This document shows, one piece after another, positions 11,050 through 22,780 of a stretch of DNA of 64,000 bases (its first letter is position 1; every line of letters starts with the position of its first letter). The position numbers and the translations under genes are program-made. The stretch spans positions 219,501 to 283,500 of the forward strand of contig CAUYUJ010014771.1 of the NCBI GenBank assembly GCA_963575745.1, in the 5' to 3' direction. The notes below the pieces were generated by a model, which searched no databases, was not told where the DNA came from, and saw nothing but the letters and a program-made list of their open reading frames with translations. The DNA comes from Prorocentrum cordatum (taxonomy: Eukaryota; Sar; Dinophyceae; Prorocentrales; Prorocentraceae).

Positions 11050-11440
11050 CGCCCGTCGCGACCGGAATCAGATAAGGGGGGGCCCCAGCTTCAAGCTACC
11101 CCCCCCTCTCCTTCCAAAGGGGGGGGGAGCTTCAGAAGCTACCCCCCCCTCCCTTTCGTAAGGCTTTCTACGCTGGGGGGGCTCTGGCTCAAGGGGGGGG
11201 GGCTTCGAAGCTACCCCTCCCCTCCCCCCCTTTTTTGGAGCAGAAGGTGTGCCCGGGCTTACCTTTCAAAGGGGGGGGGCTTCGGAAGCTACCTCCCCTC
11301 CTCCTTCTTTTTTTTGGTTTGGGCACAGGGGGGGGGCGGCGTCAAGCTATCCCCCCCCCCCTGTGCAAAGGTGGGGGAGGGTTCCGAAGATACCTCCTCC
11401 CCCTCCCTTCCGGGGCTCTGGCAAAATGGCGGAATACCTG
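11050..11440. repeat. G-tract/C-tract array, left block
   Basis: Runs of 7-10 G or C alternate with GCTTC(G/A)GAAGCTACC-type palindromic linkers. Near 11045-11075 and 17440-17480 an AGAGCGCGCCC string next to G/C tracts occurs in opposite orientation, so the two G-tract blocks are inverted relative to each other. Confidence 0.8.
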
Positions 11441-11489
11441 ACGACAGGTGCGCACCGCAGTGCTAGAGAACGAATTGGAGAATAACGTC

Positions 11490-14400
11490 GACCCCTAGTT
11501 TGTTTTCTTGTTTTCTTGTTTTCTCGGCCCCTGGTTCGTAGTCTCGTTTTCTCGGGCCCTGCTTCGTTTTCTTGTGTTCTCGTTTTCTTGTGTTTATTGT
11601 TTTCTCGTGTTTTCGGCTCCTGGGTCGCGGTCTCGTTTTCTCTGATCCTGGTTCGCGTTCTCGTTGTCTCGTTTTCTCGGCGCCTGGGTCGTGGTCCAGT
11701 TTTCTCGGACCCTGCTTCGTTTTCTCGTTTTCCCGGCCCCCGGGTCGTGGTTTTGTTTTCTCCGACGCTGGTTCGTATCTTCGTTTTCTCGTTGTCTCGG
11801 CCCCCAGGTGGTGGTCGTGTATTCTCTGACCCTGCTTCGTTTTCTCGTTTCTTCAATTTCTCGGCTCCTGGGTCGTGGTCTCGCTTTCTCGAACCAAGCG
11901 TTTTCTGGTGATCTCGGCCCCTGGGTCGTGGTTTCCTCGGACCCTGGTTCGTTGTCTCCTTTTCTCGTTTTCTCGGCCCCTGGGTTGTGGGTCGTTATCG
12001 CGTTTTCTCATTTCCTCTGCTCCCGGGTCGTGGTCTCGTTTTCTCGGGGCCTGGTTCGTTTTCTTTTTTTTGTTGTGTTTTCTAGGCCCCTGGGTCGTGG
12101 TTTCATTCTCTGTTCCGGCTCGTTTTTTCGTTTTCTTGTTTTTCTCAGCCCCTGGTTCGTAGTCTCGTTTTCTCGGGCCCTGATTCCGTTTATCGTGTTC
12201 TTGTTTTCTCGGGCCTTTGGGTCGTGGTCGTGTTTTCTCGGACCCTGGTTCGTTTTCGCGTTTTCTGTGCTCTTGGGTCGTGGTCTCGTTTGCTCGGTTG
12301 AGTTTCTCGTTTTCTCGTGTTCTCGGCCCCTGGGTCGCGGTCTCGTTTTCTGGGACCCTGGTTCGTTGTTTTATTTTCTCGCTTTCTCGGCTTTTGTTTT
12401 GTTGTGTTGTTTTTTCGGGCCCTGGTTCGAGATCTCGTCTTCTTGTTTCTCGGCCCTGGGTCGTGGTGTCAATTTTCCTCGGACCCTTGTTGATTTCCTC
12501 GTTTTCGCGTGTTCTCGGCCCCTGGGTCGTGGTCTCGTTTTCTCTGACCCTGGTTCGTTTTTTGTTTTGTCGGCCCCTGGGTCGTGGTCCAGTTTTCTCT
12601 GACCCTGGTTCGGTTTCTCGTGTTCTCCGTCTCTCGGCCCCTGGATTGTGGTTTTGTTTTCTCTGACCCTGGTTTGTTTTCTCTTCTCGTTTTCTCGGCC
12701 CCTGGGTCGTGGTCTCGTTTTCTCGGGCCCCGGTTCGTTTTCTCGTTTTCTCTTTGTCTCGGCCCTTGTGTTGTTTTCTCGTTTTCTCGCCCCCTGGTCC
12801 GTTTTCCTGTTTTCTTGTTTTGTCGGCCCCTGGGTCGTGGGCTCGTTTTCTCTGACCCTGATTCGTTGTCTTGCTTTCTTGTTTTATCGTCCCCTGGGTC
12901 GTGTTTTTTTTCTCGGACTCTGGTTCGTTTTCTCGTTTTCTCGTTTTCTCGGCCCCTGGCCCGGACCCTGGATTGTTTTATCGCTTTCGCATTCTGTCTG
13001 CCCCTTGGTCGTGGTTTCGTTTTCTCGGACCCCGTTTCGTTTTCTCGTTTTCTTGTTTTCTCGGTTCCTGGGTCGTGGTCTTTTCTTTTGTTTGGCCCTG
13101 GTTGGTTTTCTCGCTTTCTCGGCCCCTGGGTCGTGCTTTGGTTTTCTCGGACCATGGTTCGTTTTCTTGTTGTCTAGTTTTCTCTGCCCCTGGGTCGTGT
13201 CGCGTTTTTTTCTGACCCTGGTTCGTTTTCTCTGCCCCTGGGTCGTGGTCTTGTTATCTGTGGCCCTGGTTCGTGTTCTCGTTTCTTGTTTTCTCGGCGC
13301 CTGGGTCGTGGTCCAGTTTTCTCGGACCCTGGTTCGTTTTCTCGTTGTCTCGTTTTCTCGGCCCCTGGGTCGCGGTTTCGTTTTCTCGGACGCTGGTTTC
13401 TTTTCTCGTTACATCGTTTTCTCGGCGCCTGAGTCGCGGTCTCGTTTTTTCTGATTCTGGTTCGCGTTCTCGTTTTCTTGTTTTCTCGGCGCCTGGGTCG
13501 TGGTCCAGTTTTCTCGGACCATGCTTCGTTTTCTCTTTGGCTCGGCCCCTGGGTCGTGGTTTTGTTTTCTCCGACGCTGGTTCGTATGTTCGTTTTCTCG
13601 TTGTCTCGGCCCCCGGGTGGTGGTCGTGTATTCTCTGACCCTGCTTCGATTTCTCGTTTCTTCATTTTCTCGGCTCCTGGGTCGTGGTCTCGCTTTCTCG
13701 AACCAAGCGTTTTCTGGTGATCTCGGCCCCTGGGTCGTGGTTTCCTCGGACCCTGGTTCGTTGTCTCCTTTTCTCGTTTTCTCGGCCCCTGGGTTGTGGG
13801 TCGTTTTCGCGTTTTCTCATTTCCTCTGCTCCCGGGTCGTGGTCTCGTTTTCTCGGGGCCTGGTTCGTTTTCTTGTTTTTTTGTTTTCTAGGCCCCTGGG
13901 TCGTGGTTTCGTTCTCTCTGTTCCGGCTCGTTTTTTTTGTGTTCTTGTTTTCTCGGCCCCTGGTTCGTAGTCTCGTTATCTCGGGCCCTGATTCCGTTTG
14001 CCGTTTTCTCGTTTTCTCGGCCTCTGGGTCGTGGCTGTGTCTTCTCGGAGCCTGGTTCGTTTTCGCGTTTTCCGTGCTCTTGGGTCGTGGTCTCGTTTGC
14101 TCGGACGTTGGTTTGGCTTCTCGTTTTCTCGTGTTCTCGGCCCCTGGGTCGTGGTCTCGTTTTCTCGGACCTTGGTTCGTTGGTTTGTTTTCTCGCTTTC
14201 TTTGTTTTTTGTGATGTTTTTTCGGGCCCTGGTTCGAGATCTCGTTTTCTTGTTTTCTCGGCCCTGGGTCGTGGTGACAATTTTTCTTTGACCCTTGTTG
14301 ATTTCCTCGTTTTCGCGTGTTCTCGGCCCCTGGGTCGTGGTCTCGTTTTCTTTGACCCTGGTTCGTTTTTTGTTTTGTCGGCCTCTGGGTCGTGGTCTCC

Positions 14401-16830
14401 TTTTCTCTGACCCTGGTTCGGTTTCTCGTGTTCTCCGTCTCTCGGCCTCTGGATTGTGGTTTTGTTTTCTCTGACCCTGGTTTGTTTTCTCGTCTCGTTT
14501 TCTCGGCCCTTGGGTCGTGGTCTCGTTTTCTCGGGCCCCGGTTCGTTTTCTCGTTTTCTCTTTGGCTCGGCTCCTGGGTTGTTGTCTCGTTTTCTCGGCC
14601 CCTGGTCCGTTGTCCTGTTTTGTTTTTTTGTCGGCCCCTGGGTCGTGGTCTTGTTTCTTTGATCCTAATTCGTTGTCTTGTTTTCTGTTGTTATCGTCCC
14701 CTGGGTCGTGTTTTTTTTTGTTTCTCGGACCCTGGTTCGTTTTCTCGTTTTCTTGTTTTCTAGGCCCCTGGCTCGGACCCTGGATTGTTTTATCGCTTTC
14801 GCATTATGTCTGCCCCTTGGTCGTGGTCTCGTTCTCTCGGACCCCGTTTCGTTTTCTCGTTTTCTTGTTTTCTCGGTTCCTGGGTCGTGTTTTGTTTTGT
14901 TGTTGTTGTTTGACCCTGGTTGGTTTTCTTGCTTTCTTGGCCCCTGGGTCGTGGCTTGGTTTTCTCGGGCCATGGTTCGTCTTCTTGTTTTCTCGTTTTC
15001 TCTGCCCCTGGGTCGTGGTCGCGTTTTTTTCGGACCCTGGTTGGTTTTCTCGTTTTCTCTGCCCCTGGGTGGTGGTCTTGTTATCTGTGGCCCTGGTTCG
15101 TGTTCTTGTTTCTTGTTTTCTCGGCGCCTGGGTCGTGGTCCAGTTTTCTCGGACCCTGGTTCGTTTTCTCGTTGTCTCGTTTTCTCGGCCCCTGGGTCGC
15201 GGTTTCGCTTTCTCGGACGCTGGTTTGTTTTCTCGTTGCCTCGTTTTCTCGGCCTTGGGTCGCGGTCTCGTTTTCTCTGACCCTGGTTCGCGTTCTCGTT
15301 TTCTCGTTTTCTCGGGCCCTGATTCCTGTTTTCGTCTTCTCGTTTTCTCGGCCCCTGGGTCGTGGTCTCGTTTTCTCGGGCCCCGGTTCGTTTTCTCGTT
15401 TTCTATTTGGCTCGGCCCCTGGGTTGTTTTCTCGGCCCTTGGTCCGTTGTCTTGTTTTGTTTGTTTGTCGGCCCCTGGGTCATGGTCTTGTTTCTTTGAT
15501 CCAAATTCGTTGTCTTGTTTTCTGTTGCTATCGTCCCCTGGGTCGTGTTTTTTTTTGTTTCTCGGACCCTGGTTCGTTTTCTCGGTTTCTTGTTTTCTAG
15601 GCCCCTGGCTCGGACCCTGGATTGTTTCATCGCTTTCGCATTCTGTCTGCCCCTTGGTCGTGGTCTCGCTTTCTCGGACCCCGTTTCGTTTTCTCGTTCT
15701 CTTGTTTTCTCGGCTCCTGGGTCGTGGTCTTTTGTTTGACCCTGGTTGGTTTTCTCGCTTTCTCGGCCCCTGGGTCGTGGTTTGGTTTTCTCGCGCCATG
15801 GTTCGTTTTCTTGTTTTCTCGTTTTCTCTGCCCCTGGGTCGTGGTCTCGTTTTTTCTGACCCTGGTTCGTTTTCTCGTTTTCTCTGCCCCTGGGTCGTGG
15901 TCTTGTTATCTGTGGCCCTGGTTCGTTTTCTCGTTGTCTCGTTTTCTCGGCCCCTGGGTCGCGGACGCTGGTTTGTTTTCTCGTTGCATCGTTTTCTCGG
16001 CCCTTGGTTCGTAGTCTCGTTTTGTCGGGCCCTGATTCCTTTTTTTGTTTTCTCGTTCTCTCGGCCCCTGGGTCGCGGTTTCGTTTTCTCGGCCCTTGGT
16101 TCGTAGTCTCGTTTTCTCGGGCCCTGATTCCTTTTTTCGTTTTCTCGTTTTCTCGGCCCCTGGGTCGCGGTTTCGTTTTCTCGGCCCTTGGTTCGTAGTC
16201 TCGTTTTCTCGGGCCTTGATTCCTTTTTTCGTTTTCTCCTTTTCTCGGCCCCTGGGTCATGGTTTCGTTTTCTAGGACCGATATTCGCGTTTTCTCGGCC
16301 TGGGTCGTGGTCTCGTTTGCTCGGAACTTGGTTTGTTCTATTGTTTTCTCATGTTCTCGGCCACTGGGTCGTTATCGTGTTTTCTCCGGCCCTGGTTCAT
16401 TGTCTCGTTTTTTTGTTTTCTTGGCTTCTGGCTTGTTGTGTTTGTTTTCTCGGGCCCTGGTTCGTTTTCTCGTTTTCTCGGCCCTTGGGTTGTGATCTCG
16501 CTTTCTCGGGCCCTGGTTCGTTTTCTCGTTGTCTCGTTTTCTCTGCCCCTGTGTCGTGGTTTCGTTTTCTCGGGCACTGGTTTGTTTTCTGTTTTCTCGT
16601 TTTGTCGGCCCCTGGGTCGTGGTCTCGATTTATCGGACCCTGGTTCGTTGTTTTGTTTTCTCGGCCCTTGGGTCGTGGTCGCGTGTTCTCGGACCCTGGT
16701 TAGTTTTTTTGGTCCTGTTTCGTTTTCTCGTTTTCTCGGCCCCTGGGCCGTGGTCTCGTTTTCTCGGACCCTGCTTCGTTTCCTCTTTTTCTCAGCCCCT
16801 GGGTCGTGGTCTCGTTTTCTCTGACCCTGG
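11490..16830. repeat. 5.3-kb TTTTCTCG minisatellite with ~1.81-kb higher-order period
   Basis: Two half-motifs alternate: TTTTCTCGGCCCCTGGGTCG and TTTTCTCGGACCCTGGTTCG, with variable numbers of the 8-mer TTTTCTCG, giving local spacings of about 53-64 bp. Marker variants recur at long range: CGAACCAAGCG at 11890 and 13699, GGTTCGAGATCTCG at 12424 and 14231, GATTGTTT..CATCGC-type at 12971, 14783 and 15620. This shows duplication with periods near 1.81 kb and 0.84 kb. Several frames stay open on both strands (+ FSRPLGRGLVFSDPG-like; - EKTRPRPRGRENEKT-like) because the repeat lacks stops, so I do not call genes. Confidence 0.95.
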
Positions 16831-17035
16831 GTCGTCGTCGTCGTCGGTCGCGCGTCGTCCGTCGTCCGTCGTCCGTCACTGTCTTCGTATGACCTCGTCC
16901 TCGTCGTGACGACCACGACGAGGTCATGCGAAGACGGCGACAATGACGGCGACGGCGGCGACAACGACGACGAGGACGACGACGGCGTCGTACAAAGACG
17001 TCGAGCGACGGCGACGGCAACGACGACGGCGACGG
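16831..17035. repeat. (GTC)n/(GAC)n foldback
   Basis: GTC/CGT triplets (16831-16908) switch to their complement GAC/ACG (16909-17030). The junction holds a palindrome: GTCTTCGTATGACCTCGTC at 16881 pairs with GACGAGGTCATGCGAAGAC ending at 16935. Confidence 0.85.
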
Positions 17036-17450
17036 GGGAGGATCGTCCGGCAGGGGGAGTTCAAGGGAGGGGGTGGTAGCTTCCAGCAGGGGGTGTTTAG
17101 AGGGGGAGGGTAGCTAAGCTCTCCTCCCTTTGGTAAGTGGGAGAGGGGGAGGGGAGCTGCCGAAGCGGCACCTGGGGGGAAGGAGGGGGGGAGCTTCCGG
17201 GGGGGGGGGGGGCAAAAAAGGGTGTGAGGGGGAGGGGCTCCCGGCAGAGGGGTGCCAAGGGGGGGGGGTAGCTAGCCCCCCCCCTTTGGAAAGGGGGGGA
17301 AGGGGGGTAGCTTCCAACCGCCGAAAGGGTGGGAGGGGGGGGGGTAGCTTCCAGGAGCGGGCGAAACAGGGAGGGGGGGGGGGTAGCTTCCAGCAGGGGG
17401 GGTTCAAGGGAGGGGGGGGGTAGCTAAGGGGGGACCCCCCCCCCTTTGCT
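17036..17450. repeat. G-tract array, right block
   Basis: GGGGGGTAGCTTCCAGCAGG-type units with long G and C runs, opposite in orientation to the block at 11050-11440. Open frames across it are low complexity. Confidence 0.8.
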
Positions 17451-17469
17451 CCGTTACCGTGGGCGCGCT

Positions 17470-18023
17470 CTCTCGCCGATAATAAAACCGTCTTCCATCG
17501 GTTGCGCCATAGGTTGCGCCCTCGGCGGCCGAGAGTAAAACCGTCTTCTATCGTTTGCGCCATAGGTTGCGCCCGCGGCGGCCGAGAATCAAACCGTCTC
17601 CGATCGGTTGCGCCATAGGTTGCGCCCTCGGCGGCCGATAATAATACCGTTTCCGATCGGTTGCGCCATAGGTTGCGCCCGCGGCGGCCGAGAATCAAAC
17701 CGTCTCCTATCGGTTGCGCCATAGGTTGCGCCCTCGGCGGCCGAGAATCAACCGTCTCCGATCGGTTGCGCCATAGGTTGCGCCCTCGGCGGCCGATAAT
17801 AACACCGTCTCCGATCGGTTGCGCCATAGGTTGCGCCCTTGGCAGCTGAGAATAACACCGTCTCCTATCGGTTGCGCCACAGGTTGCGCCCTCGGCGGCC
17901 GAGAGTAAAACCGTCTCCAATCATTTGCGCCATAGGTTGCGCCCTCGGCGGCCGAGAACAATTGCGCCATAGGTTGCGCCCTTGGCGTCCGAGGATAAAA
18001 CCGTCGCGTAACGGGTGCGACCA
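17470..18023 (+). repeat. 53-bp satellite, right block
   Basis: About ten units. The starts of GGTTGCGCCATA at 17606 and 17659 give a 53-bp period. Each unit carries the near-palindrome CTCGGCGGCCGAGA. Frame-open stretches are a by-product of the array. Confidence 0.95.
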
Positions 18024-18599
18024 GTCGGTTCAGTTCAGTCAGTATACCTCGCGAGAAGCAAATTCGGGCTACGCCGAAAACAAGCGAGTGTGCAGCATGT
18101 TCTTGTCCTCGACCGTGGGTTGCCTAACAACTGCGAGCTGAAGCGCTGCGGGTAAGGCCCGCAAGACTCCAAGCGCGAGCTGGTCTGCGACAATGGGGAA
18201 TTCAATCATACCGAGTTCAACTGAAACCATCCCTCGCAACTCACCCTTTCTCCCTCCGCCCTCCTTTATGCACCTCCAGTGTATCTTCACCCACGGGGCG
18301 CGGTACAAGCAACACTGGGTGCAGCGAGTGCACGACTGTTCGAGGTGGAGTGTTGCACGCCCGCTTGTCGAGGTATGTGCACTTCCCTCTACCCGGCATG
18401 TATAAATCCACGCCCCTTCCGATCCGGCTATCTTCACATTCTGACCCACGACAATTCCAACACGACCTGGCCCGCAACCACCTGGGAGTTCGATCACCAT
18501 GTTTTCCACAACGGTGGCCCATCCACGACCACTCAGATCTTGAACACTTCGAGATCAACTACTGCACACGAGCGCTTTCTGCCGCTGCTGGTGGGGAGG
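18024..18599 (+). other. No gene recognised; possible coding remnant
   Basis: One frame around 18440-18560 reads a string with RQFQHDLARNHLGV, resembling the remnant at 10420-10560. Stops interrupt it and no domain was recognised. The rest is unremarkable. Confidence 0.3.
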
Positions 18600-18924
18600 G
18601 CTCAACCCCACCCCCAAAAAATCAGCGGGGGAGGGGGTGTTCTGGACCCCCCTCCCTCCCCCGCCATCCCCGGTGAACTCCCCGGTGAACGGACCCCGCC
18701 CCCCTCCCCCTCCCTCCCATCCCCGCAACGACGACGACGTCGACGTCGTCGCCGCCGCCGGCAAACGACTCGGAAGACGACGACGACGACGACAACGGCA
18801 ACGACCGACGACGACGACGGTGAAAAACAACCACGACGAAGACGACGAAAACGACGAAGACGACGACGAGGACGCCTACGACGATACCGAGGACGACGAC
18901 GATCGAGCCCGAGTGGGATGCGAT
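18600..18924. repeat. CCCTCC-rich then (ACG)n low-complexity tract
   Basis: A C-rich stretch (18600-18720) leads into ACG/GAC triplets (18725-18905). Translations are polyaspartate, polyarginine or polyvaline. Confidence 0.9.
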
Positions 18925-19559
18925 TACAGCTGGAGCTGGATCGCGCCCCAGTAGAATTGCATTAAAGCTGGATCCAGCCTCAGTAGAACTCCTTAGTAGA
19001 GCAGGATACAAACTTGGTCGGTCGGATCCTACTCAAGGTGGACCGAGCATTTCCAGAATTCAAAGAGAGCTGGATCCAACTCTATCAAGATCTAACCTTA
19101 ATTTCTCGATCGAACATTTCTAGAATTCCATCACAGCTGGATCCAGCCCTGATATGATTTTGCTGGAGCTGGGCCCAGCCATACTTCGCCGCATCAAAAG
19201 ATCGACCAACATGCAGCGCTTCCCGTTGGGCGACGGGGCCCAGGTACAACGTTGTCAGTGGCGCTGCGCCCGCAATAAGGGAGGAGAAGTCAAAGGGGCC
19301 TGTTAGGCCGTGGGGTCCCAGTGCAATGTTCTGTTCAGGCATTGGTTTGTTCAAGTTTCGGGCGGAACCGCCCTTTCGAATTGGATCCAGATGGTTGCGA
19401 AATCCACTCGAGACCGCTCTTTTGTGGGATTTCTCTAGCGAAAATCACACTTTGGAAATCTCGGGTCCGAAATTTAGGATTTTGAAGTACCAGACGGTGT
19501 GGACATTTCGAAACGACTGATTCGCTTGAGATTTCTTCCGCAAACAATTTCGAAAGATT

Positions 19560-19870
19560 TCGAAATTCTCGGGCTCGATTGCGAAATGGCGCTACCGCCC
19601 AAGACTTCCTCCGAACTAGATATCGATATTTTCCCGGGTCGATTTCGACATGGAGTTCTCGTCCACGACTTCCTCCGAAGCAGAATTCGCAGTATTCGGG
19701 GTTCGGTTTCGAGATGGCGCTCCCGCCCAGGATTTCCTGAAAACAGCAATTCGACACCCTTCTGGCTCGAGTTTGAGTTGGCGCTCCCGCCCAGGACGTC
19801 CTCGAAAATAGAAGTCGGCTCTTCGTCAGCTCGAATTCGCAGCGGCGCTCCCGCCTCAGACTTGTCTTCG
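19560..19870 (+). repeat. 64-bp minisatellite inside the 32-bp array
   Basis: The block TGGCGCTCCCGCCCAGGA recurs at about 19715, 19779 and 19844, with diverged copies upstream (TGGAGTTCTCGTCC at 19651; GGCGCTACCGCCCAAG near 19588). The minus-strand open frame across it is repeat-derived. Confidence 0.8.
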
Positions 19871-20377
19871 TGTAAGCACGAAGCGGGTCAACGCTTTCGT
19901 AGCGTTGATGCATTTGCATTCAAGTAGAGCTGGATCGAGCCCTAGCAGGATCTTATAAGAGCTGGATCCAACCATCGTAGGATTCTTTGAGAGCTGCACC
20001 GAACCCTAATATGATGTTTCACAGTAAGGCCGATCCCGAGTCGCATTCTGAGAGAAATTGATCGACCCCTACAAGGGTGCTATCAGATTGGAGCGGAACC
20101 CTAGCAGGATTCTGGTAGAGCTGGGCCGAGCCCCAGTAGGATTCGATGCGAGCTGGATCCAACCCGGGTGAGATTCTAGTACATCCAGATTCAACCTCAA
20201 TGGGATTCCAATGGAGCTGAATCAAGTCCGGTGAAGTCCTATCAGAGCTGGATCCGAGCATAGTAGAATTCTAGTAGGGCTGGGTCGAACCCGAGTGAAA
20301 TTCAATCAGAGCTGTACCCAATCCGAATCGGATTGTATTTGAACGTGGTCGACCCTAGAGTAGGATCCCATCTGATC

Positions 20378-20463
20378 TGGCTACGACGACGACGACGACG
20401 ACTACCACTACGACGACGACGACCGCGACGACGACTACGAACGACGACGACGACGACAACGAC
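20378..20463 (+). repeat. (ACG)n microsatellite
   Basis: Near-continuous ACG triplets with occasional ACT, splitting the 32-bp minisatellite. Confidence 0.9.
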
Positions 20464-20660
20464 GATACCACGTTTCATAGCCGAAGGGTCGGCGGATTAG
20501 AGCTGGAGAGGCTTAGTCGGATTCTATCAGAGCTGGGTGGAACCCTAATTGGATTCGATTAGATCTGGATCCAGCCGTGGATTCTACGGCTGGATTGGGT
20601 CGAGGCCCAGGACGATTCTAGTATAGGTGGAACGAAGTCTACTGTTAGAGCTGCAGTGAG

Positions 20661-20960
20661 CTCTGGCAGCATTTTATCAGCGCCGGCGGCTGGCGCGGGC
20701 GCCGACGACAGATGCGCCGCCGGCGCCGCCGCTGACGTTGTCGCCGTCGTCGGCGTCGTCGTACAAGGGCGACAAGGATGCGGAGGAGGATGAGAACCAG
20801 GATGAGGATGAGGACGAGGAGAATGAGGGGGAGCAGGAAAGTTCGGGTGAGACGGGGCGGATGGGTGTGCAGCGGAGGCATGATGAGGAGGAGGGAGATG
20901 GCGGAGGAAACAGAGGAGAAGACGAGATGGGGAATGGGGGATGGACGCTCATCTGGAAAG
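20661..20960 (+). repeat. GCC/GTC then GGATGA-rich low-complexity tract
   Basis: GC-rich triplets (20690-20765) change to purine-rich GGATGAGGA-type sequence to about 20950. The + frames are glutamate/arginine-rich and the - frames serine/leucine-rich. Confidence 0.8.
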
Positions 20961-21910
20961 AGGGGACGGGCTGGGGTCAGGATGCGCATCGCTCACAGCA
21001 GCTGGCGCAGAATTCGAAGTCGGATCTTGCATGTCCGGGTGCCAGAATTTACGGCTTCGTTCAAAAGAGTCGCGTAGAGGGTTGCACGAGGCAGGCAAAT
21101 AGTTGAGTGATTTCCGCCGCCTGAATGTTCGGCTCGACGCCTGCAGCACTCACATGGCGATACCACTTCGGTCGCTCGTGCACTGGAACTGGTGTCTTCT
21201 TGATGGACATTGCACTCCAGGGCCTGCTGGGATTTGCTGGAGTCGGGGATTGCGGCGGTCTTGCGGTCGTCGTCGCGTGCCTATTTCCCTGCATCCCTTC
21301 CACCACCGCATCTCATCCTCGCCTTCCTCCGCAACCCTAGGGGTTTGGCAGCGTGCTTGCTCTTCCCAGGGTCCAGGCACTACGATAGTACATTGGACAG
21401 GGGCCAATTAGAGAAGTTGCTCAGGGCTAGGTGACGGATTGGAGGTGAGGGGGGCAAGAGGACGGAGAGGATATGAGATCGGAGAAAGTAGGTTCCCAGA
21501 CACAGGGGATACGGAAATGGAGGGACCGGGGCGGCATGTCCGCAGAGCAGTTTCTGTATACTTCCAAATAGAGCGCATGTCCCCGCCACTCTTTTGATTT
21601 GGCAAGACGATGGCTGCGACTGATTTAGCGACTCCACTTGCCCCCTTCCGCGGAAGACGATTTATGGCCACCGCCCCCGCGCGCGAACCTTGTGCCGGCT
21701 TGCCACGCAGCGCCGCTCAGCCAACCTCGATGGTGCTTCTCGGTATCGGAGGTCGAGCAGTTCCTGGCCGCCCCCAAGGTCCTCGCCTTCCCGACGGCGG
21801 AGCGATACGGCATCGCTGGGAAGGCCTTCCATGACAGCGCGCGTGCGCGCAGGCGCGCGGCATTCGTCAGAGGCGGAACAGTTACCGACGCAGCTACCCT
21901 TCCCTCGTCT
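20961..21910. other. No gene recognised
   Basis: Mixed-composition unique sequence. Overlapping short frames on both strands; no recognisable domain, RNA gene or element ends. Confidence 0.4.
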
Positions 21911-22082
21911 CGGGCGGGTGGTAATGGGGGGGTGACCTACGTTGGGGGTTGAAGAACAGAGCCCTAAAGGGGCACTTTAGGGCCCTCTTTTGGCCCCTGC
22001 TGTCTCGAAAAGGGCCCTGAGAGTCCTTTTAGGGCGGTTTTTCCACCCCCCATTTAGGCCACCCCCCATTACCACCCGCCCG
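21911..22082. mobile_element. TIR foldback element, family M1 (172 bp)
   Basis: The first bases CGGGCGGGTGGTAATGGGGG are the reverse complement of the last (CCCCCATTACCACCCGCCCG), near-perfect over at least 20 bp and continuing imperfectly through GTGACCTA/TAGGCCAC. Interior palindromes (CCCTAAAGGGGCACTTTAGGG) match the style of 5870-6051. Flanks TCGTCT and ATCGTCG share TCGTC but are not immediately adjacent, so a target-site duplication is uncertain. Confidence 0.85.
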
Positions 22083-22780
22083 ATCGTCGCCACGGTGGGT
22101 TCGTCTCGAAGTCCTGGTCAGAACGCGCCCCAGGGGAGGTCAGGGGCGTCGCGGTATTGGTGTCGTGTTATTCTTCCGGGTCGCGCGAAGGCGGGTTGCG
22201 GCGCGCACGCGGACTCCTCTGAGCTCTGAGGACGCGTCCCTGGACGAGCGCGCGCGTGCGAGCAGTTCAGCTGGTGGGAGAGGGGCAACGATCAAGTGAG
22301 CGGAGCGGCGGAGAGGAGTCGTGCCACCCATTCGTGCGAGACGTTGCTGTTTCTTTGCGATGACATGGTGGTGGAATCAGGGGGGGAGGAATCAGGGACA
22401 TGCGCTTGGCGGAGAGCGCGAACCCCATGCCTCTGCAATTCTGTGTTTCATGCGCACGACGCGCGCCACCCCCCTGGAGCCTTCGACCCAATCCTGGCGC
22501 CATCGTTGACGGCCCTGGATCCCCCAAACGGCCACTGGACGCCAAAGCGGTGTGCGCCCGTCGTGGTCGGTTCGTGACGCCTGGAGGTCTCGGGGAAGAG
22601 AGTGTGAGGGGCCGCTGGTGTTCAATCCGATCCCCCCACCGTCCTGGCAAGATTGCGGCGGCGCCCGGCGAGCACAAGCGGATCGTGGACGGTCGCGGCG
22701 TTGCGACGCCCGCAGCTTCTTTGCGCACGTCGTTGGAGAGATGAGGCCAGAGCAGCAGCAGAAGCAAAAGAGGTAAATTG
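22083..22780. other. No gene recognised
   Basis: GC-rich unique sequence with several overlapping frames on both strands, none with a recognisable domain. Confidence 0.4.

Larger units (their letters stand above)
18925..20660 (+). repeat. 32-bp GAGCTGGATCCAACCC minisatellite, interrupted
   Basis: Units begin GAGCTGGATCCAACCC and end near AGGATTCTA; adjacent starts are 32 bp apart where intact (19926-20300). The array covers 18925-19160, 19926-20345 and 20495-20660. It is interrupted by 19161-19925 (including a 64-bp array) and by an ACG run at 20378-20463. Confidence 0.8.

Noticed and set aside
11664-16260. Long + frames (up to 529 codons) and long - frames in the TTTTCTCG array as genes
   Set aside because: They are translations of a stop-poor repeat, are open in several frames on both strands, and lack any non-repetitive domain.
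17470-18023. 53-bp repeats as a CRISPR array
   Set aside because: Units abut as a tandem satellite with no unique spacers, no cas genes nearby, and the genome is eukaryotic.
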